Assembly (NCBI GenBank): GCA_963697695.1 | Contig: OY969094.1 | Coordinates: 1,364,001 to 1,428,000 of the forward strand | Reading direction: 5' to 3' | Length of the DNA: 64,000 bases | Origin: VRUE01 sp963697695 | Lineage (GTDB): Bacteria > Actinomycetota > Thermoleophilia > Solirubrobacterales > 70-9 | In this document: positions 44,501 to 51,238 of the stretch, one piece after another | Numbering within the stretch: position 1 is the stretch's first letter | Layout of the letters: each line of letters starts with the position of its first letter | Notes under the pieces: model-generated | What the model was told of the DNA's origin: nothing | The model's input: only the letters and a program-made list of their open reading frames with translations | The model's database searches: none | Made by a program: the position numbers and the translations under genes

Positions 44501-45547
44501 GAGGGCGGGATCGAATTCGGCCATGCCGAGGCCCTCGCCTTCGCCTCGCTGCTCACCGACGGCGTCCACGTCCGGCTCACCGGCCAGGACACCGAGCGCG
44601 GCACCTTCTCCAACCGCCACCTCGTCCTCCACGACGAGAACACGGGCCTCGAGTACTGCCCGATGCAGAACCTGGAGGAGGCAAAGGCCCCCTTCGAGCT
44701 CTACAACAGCCCACTCTCGGAGATCGCCTGCCTCGGCTTCGAGTACGGCTACTCGGCGGCAACGCCGAACGCGCTGATTCTCTGGGAGGCCCAGTACGGC
44801 GACTTCGCCAACGCCGGCCAGGTGATCGTCGACACCTTCATCGCCTCGGGCGAGGCCAAGTGGGGTCAGACCAGCCGCCTCACCCTGCTCCTCCCGCACG
44901 GTTACGAGGGCTCGGGACCCGAGCACTCGAGTGCCCGCATCGAGCGCTTCCTCGCACTTGCGGCCGAGGGCAACATCCGCATCGCCAACCCCACCACGGC
45001 GGCCCAGTACTTCCACCTGCTGCGCCGCCAGGCGCTGATTCGCAAGCCACGGCCCCTGGTCGTCTTCACGCCCAAGGGACTGCTGCGACTGGACCGCGCC
45101 GCGGCGTCGCCGAAGGAGCTGACCGAGGAACACTTCCACTTCATCCTCGACGACCAGACGGCTGACGGACGCCGCGAGAAGGTCGAGCGCCTGATCCTCT
45201 GCACCGGCAAGGTCTACTTCGACCTCGATGCCAGCGAGCGTCGCGAGGCGGCGGAGAACGTCGCCATCGTCCGGGTCGAGCTGCTCTACCCCTTCGCCGA
45301 GGAACAGCTGACCGAGTTGATCGCCACCTACCCGAACTTGAAAGAGATCGTCTGGGTGCAGGAGGAGCCGCGCAACATGGGCTGCTGGAAGGTGATGTCC
45401 CGTCGCCTCCCCGGCCTCCTTCCCGAGGGGGTCGAGCTCGGCTACATCGGTCGCCCGATCCGGGCCAGCCCCGGCGAGGGTTACTCGGCGGCCCATGCGC
45501 GTGAGCAAGAGCGCATCGTTCTGACTGCTCTAACCCCCGGGACCTGA
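41513..45547 (+). CDS. kgd: Fused oxoglutarate dehydrogenase: lipoyl-E2-E1 polypeptide
   Basis: A 1344-aa multifunctional 2-oxoglutarate dehydrogenase. From the N-terminus: a lipoyl domain (MPEMGESVTEG, lipoyl Lys47 in STDKVDA), a Ser/Pro-rich linker with a family D palindrome (residues 96-123), a peripheral-subunit-binding domain (TPVARRVAAANGVDL, GTGPGAKVTKEDVLAA), the E2 acyltransferase domain (active-site TYDHRVIQGAESG, His407), and a complete E1 thiamine-diphosphate part (GMAHRGRLSVLAHNLG, GDAAFPGQGVVAETLNL, LTGQDTERGTFSNRH). Mycobacterial Kgd and corynebacterial OdhA have the E2-E1 fusion but lack the lipoyl and subunit-binding domains. It converts 2-oxoglutarate to succinyl-CoA, with an E3 encoded elsewhere. 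Confidence 0.93.
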   Translation: MAQTATVQIQMPEMGESVTEGIVLEWHVAEGDFVNEGDTVVEVSTDKVDAEVPAPADGVITKLLVSVDDEVPVGAPLAEMEPGGDGGTTEGSDAQAAGPDPGDGGALRAEASSTPPSPAPPADEGENGSAETRDADSQAADGVRATPVARRVAAANGVDLGSVSGTGPGAKVTKEDVLAAANGGGPAPAAAAAGEAKALRGPAAMLAQAMDESREVPTATSFRTIAVDTLDAKRKALNGVLKERGMKVSFTHLVAWAIVQAAKEWPVMTRVFELRDGKPFAIEGNPVNLGIAVDVERKDGSHSLMVPAIKGAESLDFAAFHGYYEDLITKTRESKLTADDFKGTNVSLTNPGGIGTVASVPRLMKGQSAIIATGAIAYPPEWAHATPERLRQLGVSKTMTLTSTYDHRVIQGAESGAFLRRIEQLLQGEDGFYESLAADLGVDAAPLTAAHPSSASAPPLGATPAAPTPTQPDEELLQAVQAATSLLKGYRTHGHLSARLDPLGSEPKGDPALQPERLNLTPELMARIPASILRIGVPGETLLEALPRMREAYCGTIAYQFEHLSSHQQRTWLREMVETGAHRQPLTEDEKRRLLERLIDVFQFERFIEKAYLGQKIFTIEGLDVVVPMLDELVTLAYRGGAEEVVFGMAHRGRLSVLAHNLGRSVESILAEFEGSKQIDQVKAVASIPHGGTGDVKYHYGHQGVYETSEGEKIAVRLYPNPSHLEFVNPVVEGATRFIQSSFEDSKIEHEPKRAVPVLLHGDAAFPGQGVVAETLNLQALRGYTTGGTVHVIQNNQVGFTTDPEDARSTPYAADMAKGFNIPIVHVNADDVEACSSAVRLAMAYRERWGRDIVIDVIGYRRYGHNETDEPAYTQPLIAAKIKAHPPVSELYAEKLVEEGIVARDDVDKVAKERHSEMSAALKDLRHKMELGDYEDPTVTTTSTGELDRSASPPVETTVSMEQLRKLNQALIEVPDSFTIHRKLRKPLAKRIDVLEEGGIEFGHAEALAFASLLTDGVHVRLTGQDTERGTFSNRHLVLHDENTGLEYCPMQNLEEAKAPFELYNSPLSEIACLGFEYGYSAATPNALILWEAQYGDFANAGQVIVDTFIASGEAKWGQTSRLTLLLPHGYEGSGPEHSSARIERFLALAAEGNIRIANPTTAAQYFHLLRRQALIRKPRPLVVFTPKGLLRLDRAAASPKELTEEHFHFILDDQTADGRREKVERLILCTGKVYFDLDASERREAAENVAIVRVELLYPFAEEQLTELIATYPNLKEIVWVQEEPRNMGCWKVMSRRLPGLLPEGVELGYIGRPIRASPGEGYSAAHAREQERIVLTALTPGT
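41799..41879 (+). repeat. Family D palindrome inside the oxoglutarate dehydrogenase gene
   Basis: Outer stem CCGCGGGT (41799-41806) / ACCCGCGG (41872-41879), an internal loop with GGGTCCTG on one side and GCGCCACCC on the other, then a 15-bp perfect arm (41814-41828 with 41853-41867). It is translated in frame into the linker between the lipoyl and subunit-binding domains. The arms and tip are unlike the other family D copies; the internal-loop frame is shared. Confidence 0.75.
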
Positions 45548-45557
45548 GAGCTCCGGT

Positions 45558-45703
45558 CCGCGGGTCCTGTCGCCGCGATGGGACGGCCTCGGCGGCCCTG
45601 CGCGCTGCTCCGGGCACCGGGACCCGTCGCAGCTAAGGACGAAAACCCGCCCTCCGCAGCCTTCGGGCTCGGCGAGTCCGCCCCATCCCGGCGCCACCCG
45701 CGG
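45558..45703 (+). repeat. Family D palindrome after the oxoglutarate dehydrogenase gene
   Basis: The stem CCGCGGGT (45558-45565) / ACCCGCGG (45696-45703) begins 11 bases after the stop. The same internal loop follows (GGGTCCTGTCGCC / CGGCGCCACCC), then an arm around GATGGGACGG / CCGCCCCATC with one mismatch. The long tip (about 90 nt) has secondary stems. Together with the copy at 45772 it fills most of the 384-nt gap. Confidence 0.6.
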
Positions 45704-45771
45704 AAGGAGCGTCAAGCTCAGGACAAGCTGCGCTCGCGGGTAGCTGCTGTTGCTCAAGCGCAAGCGTCTCT

Positions 45772-45865
45772 CGCGGGGGGTGGTGCCGAATGGGGGGACC
45801 ACCCTGAGGAAGCTTTAGCTACCGGCGGGGTGGTGGGTCCCCATTCGGTGACAGGACCCGCCGCG
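45772..45865 (-). repeat. Family D palindrome before the DUF3817 gene
   Basis: On the minus strand this reads GCGGGTCCTGTCACCGAATGGGG, matching the start of the copy at 14351 (bases 14368-14382). The tip ACCACCACCCC-CCGGTAGCTAAAGCTTCCTC-GGGTGGTCCCC is also shared. The arm, however, is GAATGGGG/CCCCATTC instead of GATTTGG/CCAAATC. The arm sequence has therefore changed on both strands while core and frame are kept. It lies head to head with the preceding family D copy. Confidence 0.7.
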
Positions 45866-45931
45866 CCGGGGACGCTGATGTTGATCGGGCGACAGGACCG
45901 CGGGCGGAGCGCTCAGGCTGGATATCGTGAG

Positions 45932-46276
45932 ATGAAAGTGAGCGCGTTGAGAAAGCCGACCCCCGGGCCGCTGTTCGTGTGGGTGAAGAGGATCTCCTGG
46001 ATCGAGCTGGTGGTCTTCGCCGGTCTGCTCGTCTTCTGGCTTGCGCCCGGGTTCGAGACGGAGACGATGGTCTTCGGCTGGGCGCACGGGCTCGGGTTCA
46101 TCCTTCTCTGCATCGTGATTTGGGTCGCCTGTGGGAAGCGAGAGGCGCCTTACACCTTGCTCGCCGCGACCCTCACACCCGTCGGTCCGGTGGGAAGTGT
46201 GATCGGAATCGAGCTGATCGAACGCAAGGGATGGGGCGTCGCGGATTCTCCGCAAAGAGTTGCGGAATCCCCGTAA
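45932..46276 (+). CDS. DUF3817-like membrane protein
   Basis: A 114-aa protein with three hydrophobic segments (RISWIELVVFAGLLVFW, GWAHGLGFILLCIVIWV, TLLAATLTPVGPVGSVIGIEL), fitting the small DUF3817 integral membrane family. The ATG at 45932 follows GTGAG; longer in-frame sequence upstream is palindrome DNA and not coding. The last codons (DSPQRVAESP) come from a short imperfect inverted repeat at the 3' end. Function unknown. Confidence 0.72.
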   Translation: MKVSALRKPTPGPLFVWVKRISWIELVVFAGLLVFWLAPGFETETMVFGWAHGLGFILLCIVIWVACGKREAPYTLLAATLTPVGPVGSVIGIELIERKGWGVADSPQRVAESP

Positions 46277-46291
46277 AACGCCCAGATTCCC

Positions 46292-46320
46292 TTGACCGGA
46301 GGGTGTTGAGGCGCTATAGG
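46292..46320 (+). promoter_or_regulatory. Candidate sigma70-type promoter
   Basis: TTGACC (46292-46297) and TATAGG (46315-46320) are separated by exactly 17 bases, the best -35/-10 match I noticed in an intergenic region. No protein gene follows on this strand: the next feature is the 3' end of aconitase on the opposite strand. It would therefore drive a short non-coding transcript. Confidence 0.45.
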
Positions 46321-46326
46321 TATTTC

Positions 46327-46452
46327 TGACTGTTCCTCTGAGCAGTCCCGTTTAGGGGAACGGCCGCGTCGGCATCCCTCCCTGGCTACCGACGCGCAGG
46401 TGCAGTGAGGGTCGCGCGGACCCCCCTGCCTCCCGCGGCCCTCCCTGCACCG
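46327..46452 (+). ncRNA. Candidate structured small RNA
   Basis: Downstream of the promoter-like element, a series of stems can form: GACTG/CAGTC (46328-46332, 46343-46347), GCGTCGG/CCGACGC (46366-46372, 46389-46395) and GGTGCAG/CTGCACC (46399-46405, 46445-46451) with further inner pairing. No open reading frame of normal bias fits. No known RNA family matches by eye (not 6S, SRP or tmRNA). There is no clear T-run terminator. Confidence 0.3.
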
Positions 46453-46478
46453 CATACGCGCGACGTCGTTATAAAGAT

Positions 46479-49292
46479 CTAATTTCTTAGATTTCTCAGG
46501 ACTGTCTGGAGGATGCCGCCGTTGCGGAAGTAGGTGACCTCATTCGGGGTGTCGAGGCGAACCGTCGCCTCGAACTCGATCGGTGCGGCGCCATCGCGAC
46601 GAGCGCTGACCGTGACGGTCTTCGCCTCGCCTTCGCGTAGGTCGCCGATATCGACCGTCTCTTCACCGCCCAGGCCAAGCGACCCCACGTTCTCACCGGG
46701 CGGAAACTGCAATGGCAGGACACCCATCCCGATCAGGTTGGAGCGGTGTATTCGCTCGAAGCTCTCGGCGATCACGGCGCGGACGCCGAGCAGCTTCGTC
46801 CCCTTCGCCGCCCAATCGCGCGAGGAGCCGGAGCCGTACTCCTTTCCCGCGAGAACGACCAGCGGTATCCCTTCGTCCGCATAGGCCATCGCGGCCTCGT
46901 AGAGCGTCGTCTCCTCACCGCCGGGGAAGCTGCGGGTGAATCCGCCGGCCCGCTCCACCAGGAGATTTCGCAGGCGGATGTTGGCGAAGGTGCCGCGGAT
47001 CATCACCTCGTGGTTGCCGCGCCGCGAGCCATATGAGTTGAAGTCACGTGGCTCCACCCCTTGCTCGATCAGCCAGGCACCGGCAGGGCTGTCCTTCTTG
47101 ATCGTCCCCGCCGGGGAGATGTGGTCGGTGGTGATCGAGTCACCCAGGAGGGCCAGTACCCGCGCCCCCGCGATCGGCTCGATCCCGGGAGCATCGACTG
47201 GCATTCCCTCGAAAAAGGAAGGACGTCGCACGTAGGTGGAGTCGGGCCAGGTGTAACGGTCGCCGCCGGGTACGTCGACCGCGTTCCAGTTCTCGTCGCC
47301 GGCCAGCACCTCACCGTAGTTACGGGTGAACATCTCCGAGGCGATCGAGCGGCCGACCAGGTCCTTCACCTCGCCGGCGTCCGGCCAGATGTCGCGCAGG
47401 TAGACCGGTTCGCCGTCCTCTCCCTCCCCCAGCGGGTCACTGGTCAGATCGAGGTCCATCCGCCCAGCCAGCGCGTAGGCGACGACCAGGGGTGGGCTGG
47501 CCAGGTAGTTGGCCTTGACGTCCTGGTTGATCCTGCCCTCGAAGTTGCGGTTGCCGGAGAGGACAGCGCAGACGGCGAGGTCCTTCTCCTCGATCGCCGC
47601 AGAGATCTTCTCCGGCAGCGGGCCGGAGTTGCCGATGCAGGTAGTGCAGCCGTAGCCGACCAGGTTGAACTGGAGCTGATCCAGGTACTGGGTGAGCCCC
47701 GCCTTCTCCAGGTAGTCGGTCACCACGGTCGAGCCGGGGGCCAGCGAGGTCTTCACCCAAGGCTTGCGGGAGAGCCCCCTCTGCACGGCGTTTCGCGCCA
47801 GCAGCCCGGCGCCGATCATCACGCTCGGGTTGGAGGTGTTGGTGCAGCTCGTGATCGCCGCGATCACGACGCGGCCGTGGTCGAGGTCGACGCTGGTGCC
47901 GTCCTCGAGGGTCACCTCGATCGCATCGGAGCTGCCGGTTCCGATCGTCGCCACCGGCGCGCCGCTCACCGCGGGCCGGGGCTTGCCGCGCTCGTCGTCG
48001 TGTTCCTCGGCCGGCGGATCGGAGGCAGGGAAGGACTCCTTCATCGCCTCGTCGCGACCGTTCCCCATCTGCTCGGCGGCCTCCGGGTCGAACTCCTTCA
48101 TCGCCTCGAGGAAAGCCTGCTTGGCATGGACCAGCGGCACCCGGTCCTGCGGCCGCTTCGGACCGGCGATGCTCGGCACCACCTCGCCCAGGTCCAGCTC
48201 GAGCAGATCGGAGAAGATCGGATCCGGAGCTCCCTCCTGGTGGAACATCCCCTGCTCCCGCGCGTAAGCGTCAACCAGCTCCAGCGTCTCAGTGGGTCGT
48301 CCGGTCAGCTCCAGGTAGCGCAGCGTCTCCGCATCGACGGGGAAGATCGCGCAGGTCGAGCCGAACTCCGGGGACATGTTGCCGATCGTCGCCCGGTCGG
48401 CGAGACCGAGCGTCGCCAGACCCGGCCCGAAGAACTCGACGAACTTGGAGACGACGCCGCGCTCGCGCAGCATCTCGGTCACGGTGAGCACAAGATCGGT
48501 GGCAGTCGCTCCCTCGGGCAGCTCGCCCCCCAGCTTGAAGCCCACCACTTGGGGCAGCAGCATCGAGACCGGCTGCCCCAGCATCGCCGCCTCGGCCTCG
48601 ATCCCGCCGACCCCCCAGCCGAGCACGCCGAGGCCGTTGACCATCGTCGTGTGCGAGTCGGTGCCGACCAGAGTGTCGGGATAGGCCTGCAGCGTGCCCT
48701 CGCGCTCGCGGCTGTAGACGACCTGGGCGATGTACTCGAGGTTGACCTGGTGGCAGATGCCGGTCGCCGGCGGCACGACGCTGAAATTGTCGAAGGCCTC
48801 CCGGCCCCACTTGAGAAAGGAGTAGCGCTCGCGATTGCGTTCGAACTCGCGCTCGGCGTTGACGGCGAAGGCGCGCTCGTTGCCGAAGGCGTCGACCTGG
48901 ACCGAGTGGTCGATCACCAGGTCGACGTCGACCAGCGGGTTGATCTTCTCCGGGTCCCCACCGATCTCCGCCATCGCATCCCGCATTGCAGCCAGGTCAA
49001 CGACCGCCGGAACTCCGGTGAAGTCCTGCATCAGCACCCGCGCCGGCTGGAACGGAATCTCCACACTCGGCTCTGCCGCCGCGTCCCAGCTGGCGATCGC
49101 CTCGACGTCAGCTGCCGAGGCCGTAACGCCGTCCTCCAGCCTCAGCACGTTCTCCAGCAGCACCTTGAGCGAGTACGGTAGGCGCGAGACGTCGAACTTC
49201 GCTTGCAACGCATCGAGGCGGAAGATCTCGTAAGAACGTCCTCCCACCTCGAGGTTGGAGCGGGCACCGAAAGAGTCAGAGGAAGAGGTCAT
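46479..49292 (-). CDS. acnA: Aconitate hydratase A
   Basis: Converts citrate to isocitrate. The 937-aa product has the [4Fe-4S] ligand motifs AAITSCTNTSNPSVMIGAGL and GYGCTTCIGNSGPL, and the swivel-domain motifs KEYGSGSSRDWAAKGT and NLIGMGVLPLQF near the C-terminus. A hydrophilic insert of about 40 residues with MKESFPASDPPAEE interrupts the middle, as in several actinobacterial AcnA proteins. With gltA and the fused oxoglutarate dehydrogenase nearby, three TCA enzymes are close together though on different strands. Confidence 0.95.
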   Translation of the reverse strand: MTSSSDSFGARSNLEVGGRSYEIFRLDALQAKFDVSRLPYSLKVLLENVLRLEDGVTASAADVEAIASWDAAAEPSVEIPFQPARVLMQDFTGVPAVVDLAAMRDAMAEIGGDPEKINPLVDVDLVIDHSVQVDAFGNERAFAVNAEREFERNRERYSFLKWGREAFDNFSVVPPATGICHQVNLEYIAQVVYSREREGTLQAYPDTLVGTDSHTTMVNGLGVLGWGVGGIEAEAAMLGQPVSMLLPQVVGFKLGGELPEGATATDLVLTVTEMLRERGVVSKFVEFFGPGLATLGLADRATIGNMSPEFGSTCAIFPVDAETLRYLELTGRPTETLELVDAYAREQGMFHQEGAPDPIFSDLLELDLGEVVPSIAGPKRPQDRVPLVHAKQAFLEAMKEFDPEAAEQMGNGRDEAMKESFPASDPPAEEHDDERGKPRPAVSGAPVATIGTGSSDAIEVTLEDGTSVDLDHGRVVIAAITSCTNTSNPSVMIGAGLLARNAVQRGLSRKPWVKTSLAPGSTVVTDYLEKAGLTQYLDQLQFNLVGYGCTTCIGNSGPLPEKISAAIEEKDLAVCAVLSGNRNFEGRINQDVKANYLASPPLVVAYALAGRMDLDLTSDPLGEGEDGEPVYLRDIWPDAGEVKDLVGRSIASEMFTRNYGEVLAGDENWNAVDVPGGDRYTWPDSTYVRRPSFFEGMPVDAPGIEPIAGARVLALLGDSITTDHISPAGTIKKDSPAGAWLIEQGVEPRDFNSYGSRRGNHEVMIRGTFANIRLRNLLVERAGGFTRSFPGGEETTLYEAAMAYADEGIPLVVLAGKEYGSGSSRDWAAKGTKLLGVRAVIAESFERIHRSNLIGMGVLPLQFPPGENVGSLGLGGEETVDIGDLREGEAKTVTVSARRDGAAPIEFEATVRLDTPNEVTYFRNGGILQTVLRNLRN

Positions 49293-49332
49293 GACTCCAT
49301 CCTAGGAGGGCGGCAGACCTGGCTGCTCTGAC

Positions 49333-49425
49333 GGCTGAGCGGGGTGCCCCTCGCCCGGACAAATGCCGGTCTAATTAGACCGGCATTTTGAGTATCCGCC
49401 CGTTCGAGGGGCACCCCGCTCGGCC
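49333..49425 (-). repeat. Family B palindrome (copy B2)
   Basis: The arms GAGCGGGGTGCCCCTCG (49337-49353) and its complement (49405-49421) pair perfectly over 17 bp and continue outward with one G-T pair. The core is the inverse of B1: CCGGACAA, a 12-bp hairpin AAATGCCGGTCT/AGACCGGCATTT with an AATT loop, then TTTTGAGTATCCGCCCG. Compared with B1 one pair of the core stem has changed on both sides (G-C to A-T). It lies 28 bases past the stop of the SDR gene and in the leader of acnA. Confidence 0.85.
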
Positions 49426-49452
49426 CCTCAAACGGCTCAGCAACTCGACCTA

Positions 49453-50253
49453 TCAGCGCTTGTCGGTCTGGCCTTCGGCTACAGCAGCAGCAGCTTTTTG
49501 GCCAGCATCGCCGCTGGCGACCTTCACGGAGATTCCGGGGCTGGCCAAGGCGAAGTGAGCCAGAACCCGCTGCTGGATGGGAGCGACCGTAATCTCGACC
49601 TTGTTGTGCTCGATTGCTCGCACAACCGCGTCGGCGACTTGCTTCGGGGAGCCGGTCCCAAGGCCGGGAATCGGTTTGGCACCTGAATCGGCGTACATGC
49701 CTGCTTCGCGAATGGTTCCTGGGGAGACGATCGAGACGCCAACTCCAACCGGGTCGAGGTCGGCGCGGAGGCCGAGGGCGAAGCCGCGAAGGCCGAACTT
49801 GGTGGCGTTGTAGACGGAAGAGAGCGGGGTCGCGGACTTGCCCGAGAGGGAGGCGATGAAGACCATGTGGCCGGAGCCCTTTTTCAGCATGCCGGGCTCC
49901 AGGGCTCGAGCGAGGAGCATTGGGGCCTCGAGGTTGACTCGGAGGGTCCCGGTCAGCTGCTCGGTCTCGTAGTCCGGCAGGCGACCGGTTCCCGGCAAGC
50001 CGGCGTTGGCGATCAGGACGTCGACCTCGCCCGTCTCTGCGGCCAGCTTCTCGGCCGCGCCCGGCTCGGAGAGGTCGGCAGGGAAGACGCGGTGACCCTC
50101 GCCGGGCAGCTCCGCAGCCAGCGCCTCCAGCGCCTCCGCCTTGCGTCCGCTCAAGAAGAGAGTCGCGCCCCGCCCCGCGAGCGCCTTGGCGATCGCTCTT
50201 CCGAGGCCGCCTGTGGCCCCGGTGAGAAGCGCCGTCCGTCCCGCAAGTTCCAT
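49453..50253 (-). CDS. Short-chain dehydrogenase/reductase
   Basis: A 266-aa classical SDR: LLTGATGGLGRAIAKAL cofactor loop, NAGLPGTG, catalytic Ser and YNATKFGLRGFALGLR. The specificity loop gives no substrate clue. ATG 50253 (MELAGRTALLTG) was chosen; a few residues upstream are possible. The C-terminal 30 residues (QKAAAAVAEGQTDKR) are low-complexity and probably disordered. Confidence 0.85.
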   Translation of the reverse strand: MELAGRTALLTGATGGLGRAIAKALAGRGATLFLSGRKAEALEALAAELPGEGHRVFPADLSEPGAAEKLAAETGEVDVLIANAGLPGTGRLPDYETEQLTGTLRVNLEAPMLLARALEPGMLKKGSGHMVFIASLSGKSATPLSSVYNATKFGLRGFALGLRADLDPVGVGVSIVSPGTIREAGMYADSGAKPIPGLGTGSPKQVADAVVRAIEHNKVEITVAPIQQRVLAHFALASPGISVKVASGDAGQKAAAAVAEGQTDKR

Positions 50254-50385
50254 CGCAGCGCGCAAGCTACCAGCCGCGCCGTCGAAAGGAACGGGAAGGC
50301 CAAAGTGCGAAAGGCCACAAAATGTTTGTTTTTCATGAGCAAGCGGCCGGTAGATCGTCTACACTGCCGCCGTTCCAAACAACCG

Positions 50386-50515
50386 AAACGCCGAATCCCG
50401 TGCGCTGGAGGCGCCACGGGAACGGGGGAACCACGTTTTCGGGGCTAACCCGCCTAGTTCAGGTGGGGGCGCAGGCTCCTTTCGCGCCAGCCCGACAGCT
50501 AACCCCGTAGGCCGA
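50386..50515 (+). ncRNA. Cyclic di-AMP riboswitch (ydaO/yuaA type)
   Basis: The sequence from about ACGCCGAATCC to CCGTAGGCCG matches the c-di-AMP riboswitch as found in actinobacteria. Conserved blocks are GGGAACGGGGGAACCAC (50418-50434), TTTTCGGGGCTAACCC and, near the 3' end, CCCGACAGCTAACCCCGTAGG. The gene below (50530) is a secreted NlpC/P60-type hydrolase, the classical target of this riboswitch. High c-di-AMP is expected to turn the gene off. No search was run; the assignment rests on recognised consensus blocks. Confidence 0.88.
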
Positions 50516-50529
50516 CGAAGGAGATCGGT

Positions 50530-51087
50530 TTGCCCAAGAACACCCAGAAGCTCAAAGTAGGGATAGCTGTAATCGCCGCCCTGACGGTCTTCGCGCTGGC
50601 ACCGGCAGGCGCAGCGGCCGGATGCGAAAGCGGCGGCCTCTCATCCGCCGAAACGGATATCTGCACGCCGACCGCCAAAGCGCGTCTGCTGCCAAACGGG
50701 ATGGTGGTCCCGCCCAAATCCGCTCCCCCCCGGATCAAGGCGGTTATCGCCGCGGCCAACAAAATCCGCACCAAGCCCTATGTATGGGGCGGCGGTCACG
50801 GCCGCTGGTGGGACAAAGGCTACGACTGCTCAGGCTCGATCAGCTACGCACTCCACGGTGGAGAATTCCTCGAAAGTCCGCTGCCTTCGGGGCCAATGGC
50901 TCGCTGGGGTCTCCCCGGCGAAGGACGCTGGATCACGGTTTACGCCAACGCTGGTCACGCCTACGCGGTGATCGCCGGCATTCGCTTCGACACCTCCGGC
51001 AACACCGAAGGCAAAACCGGCCCCCGCTGGCACGAAGACCTTCGCGACAACATCGGCTACACCGCCCGCCATCCGGCCGGCTTCTAG
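50530..51087 (+). CDS. Secreted NlpC/P60-type cell-wall hydrolase
   Basis: A 185-aa exported protein with a signal peptide (KLKVGIAVIAALTVFALAPAGAAA, cleavage near residue 30) and a C-terminal cysteine peptidase domain of the NlpC/P60 kind. The catalytic Cys100 is in GYDCSGSISYAL and His143 in NAGHAYAVIAG, followed by further core residues. It would cut peptidoglycan stem peptides. Start is TTG 50530 with an AAGGAG site eight bases upstream. Its control by the c-di-AMP riboswitch links it to cell-wall and osmotic stress. Confidence 0.85.
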   Translation: MPKNTQKLKVGIAVIAALTVFALAPAGAAAGCESGGLSSAETDICTPTAKARLLPNGMVVPPKSAPPRIKAVIAAANKIRTKPYVWGGGHGRWWDKGYDCSGSISYALHGGEFLESPLPSGPMARWGLPGEGRWITVYANAGHAYAVIAGIRFDTSGNTEGKTGPRWHEDLRDNIGYTARHPAGF

Positions 51088-51238
51088 CCCGTCGACCTAC
51101 CGATCCGCCTACTCCGCCCCGGCCAACCGGCCGGGGCGACATTGTCCTTGCTTTCCTGAACCACTCGGATAACTTCTCTATGTAGCTACGCCGACTCCCG
51201 ATATTCGCCTGACGAACCTCACCAAGCGTTATGGCCAG

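Noticed and set aside
41897..45508. A 1203-codon open frame antisense to the oxoglutarate dehydrogenase gene
   Set aside because: It mirrors the codon pattern of the real gene in high-GC DNA and its product has no recognisable domain.
45578..45931. Extended N-terminus of the DUF3817 protein across the palindromes
   Set aside because: The extra residues are translated from two family D palindromes and are of low complexity.
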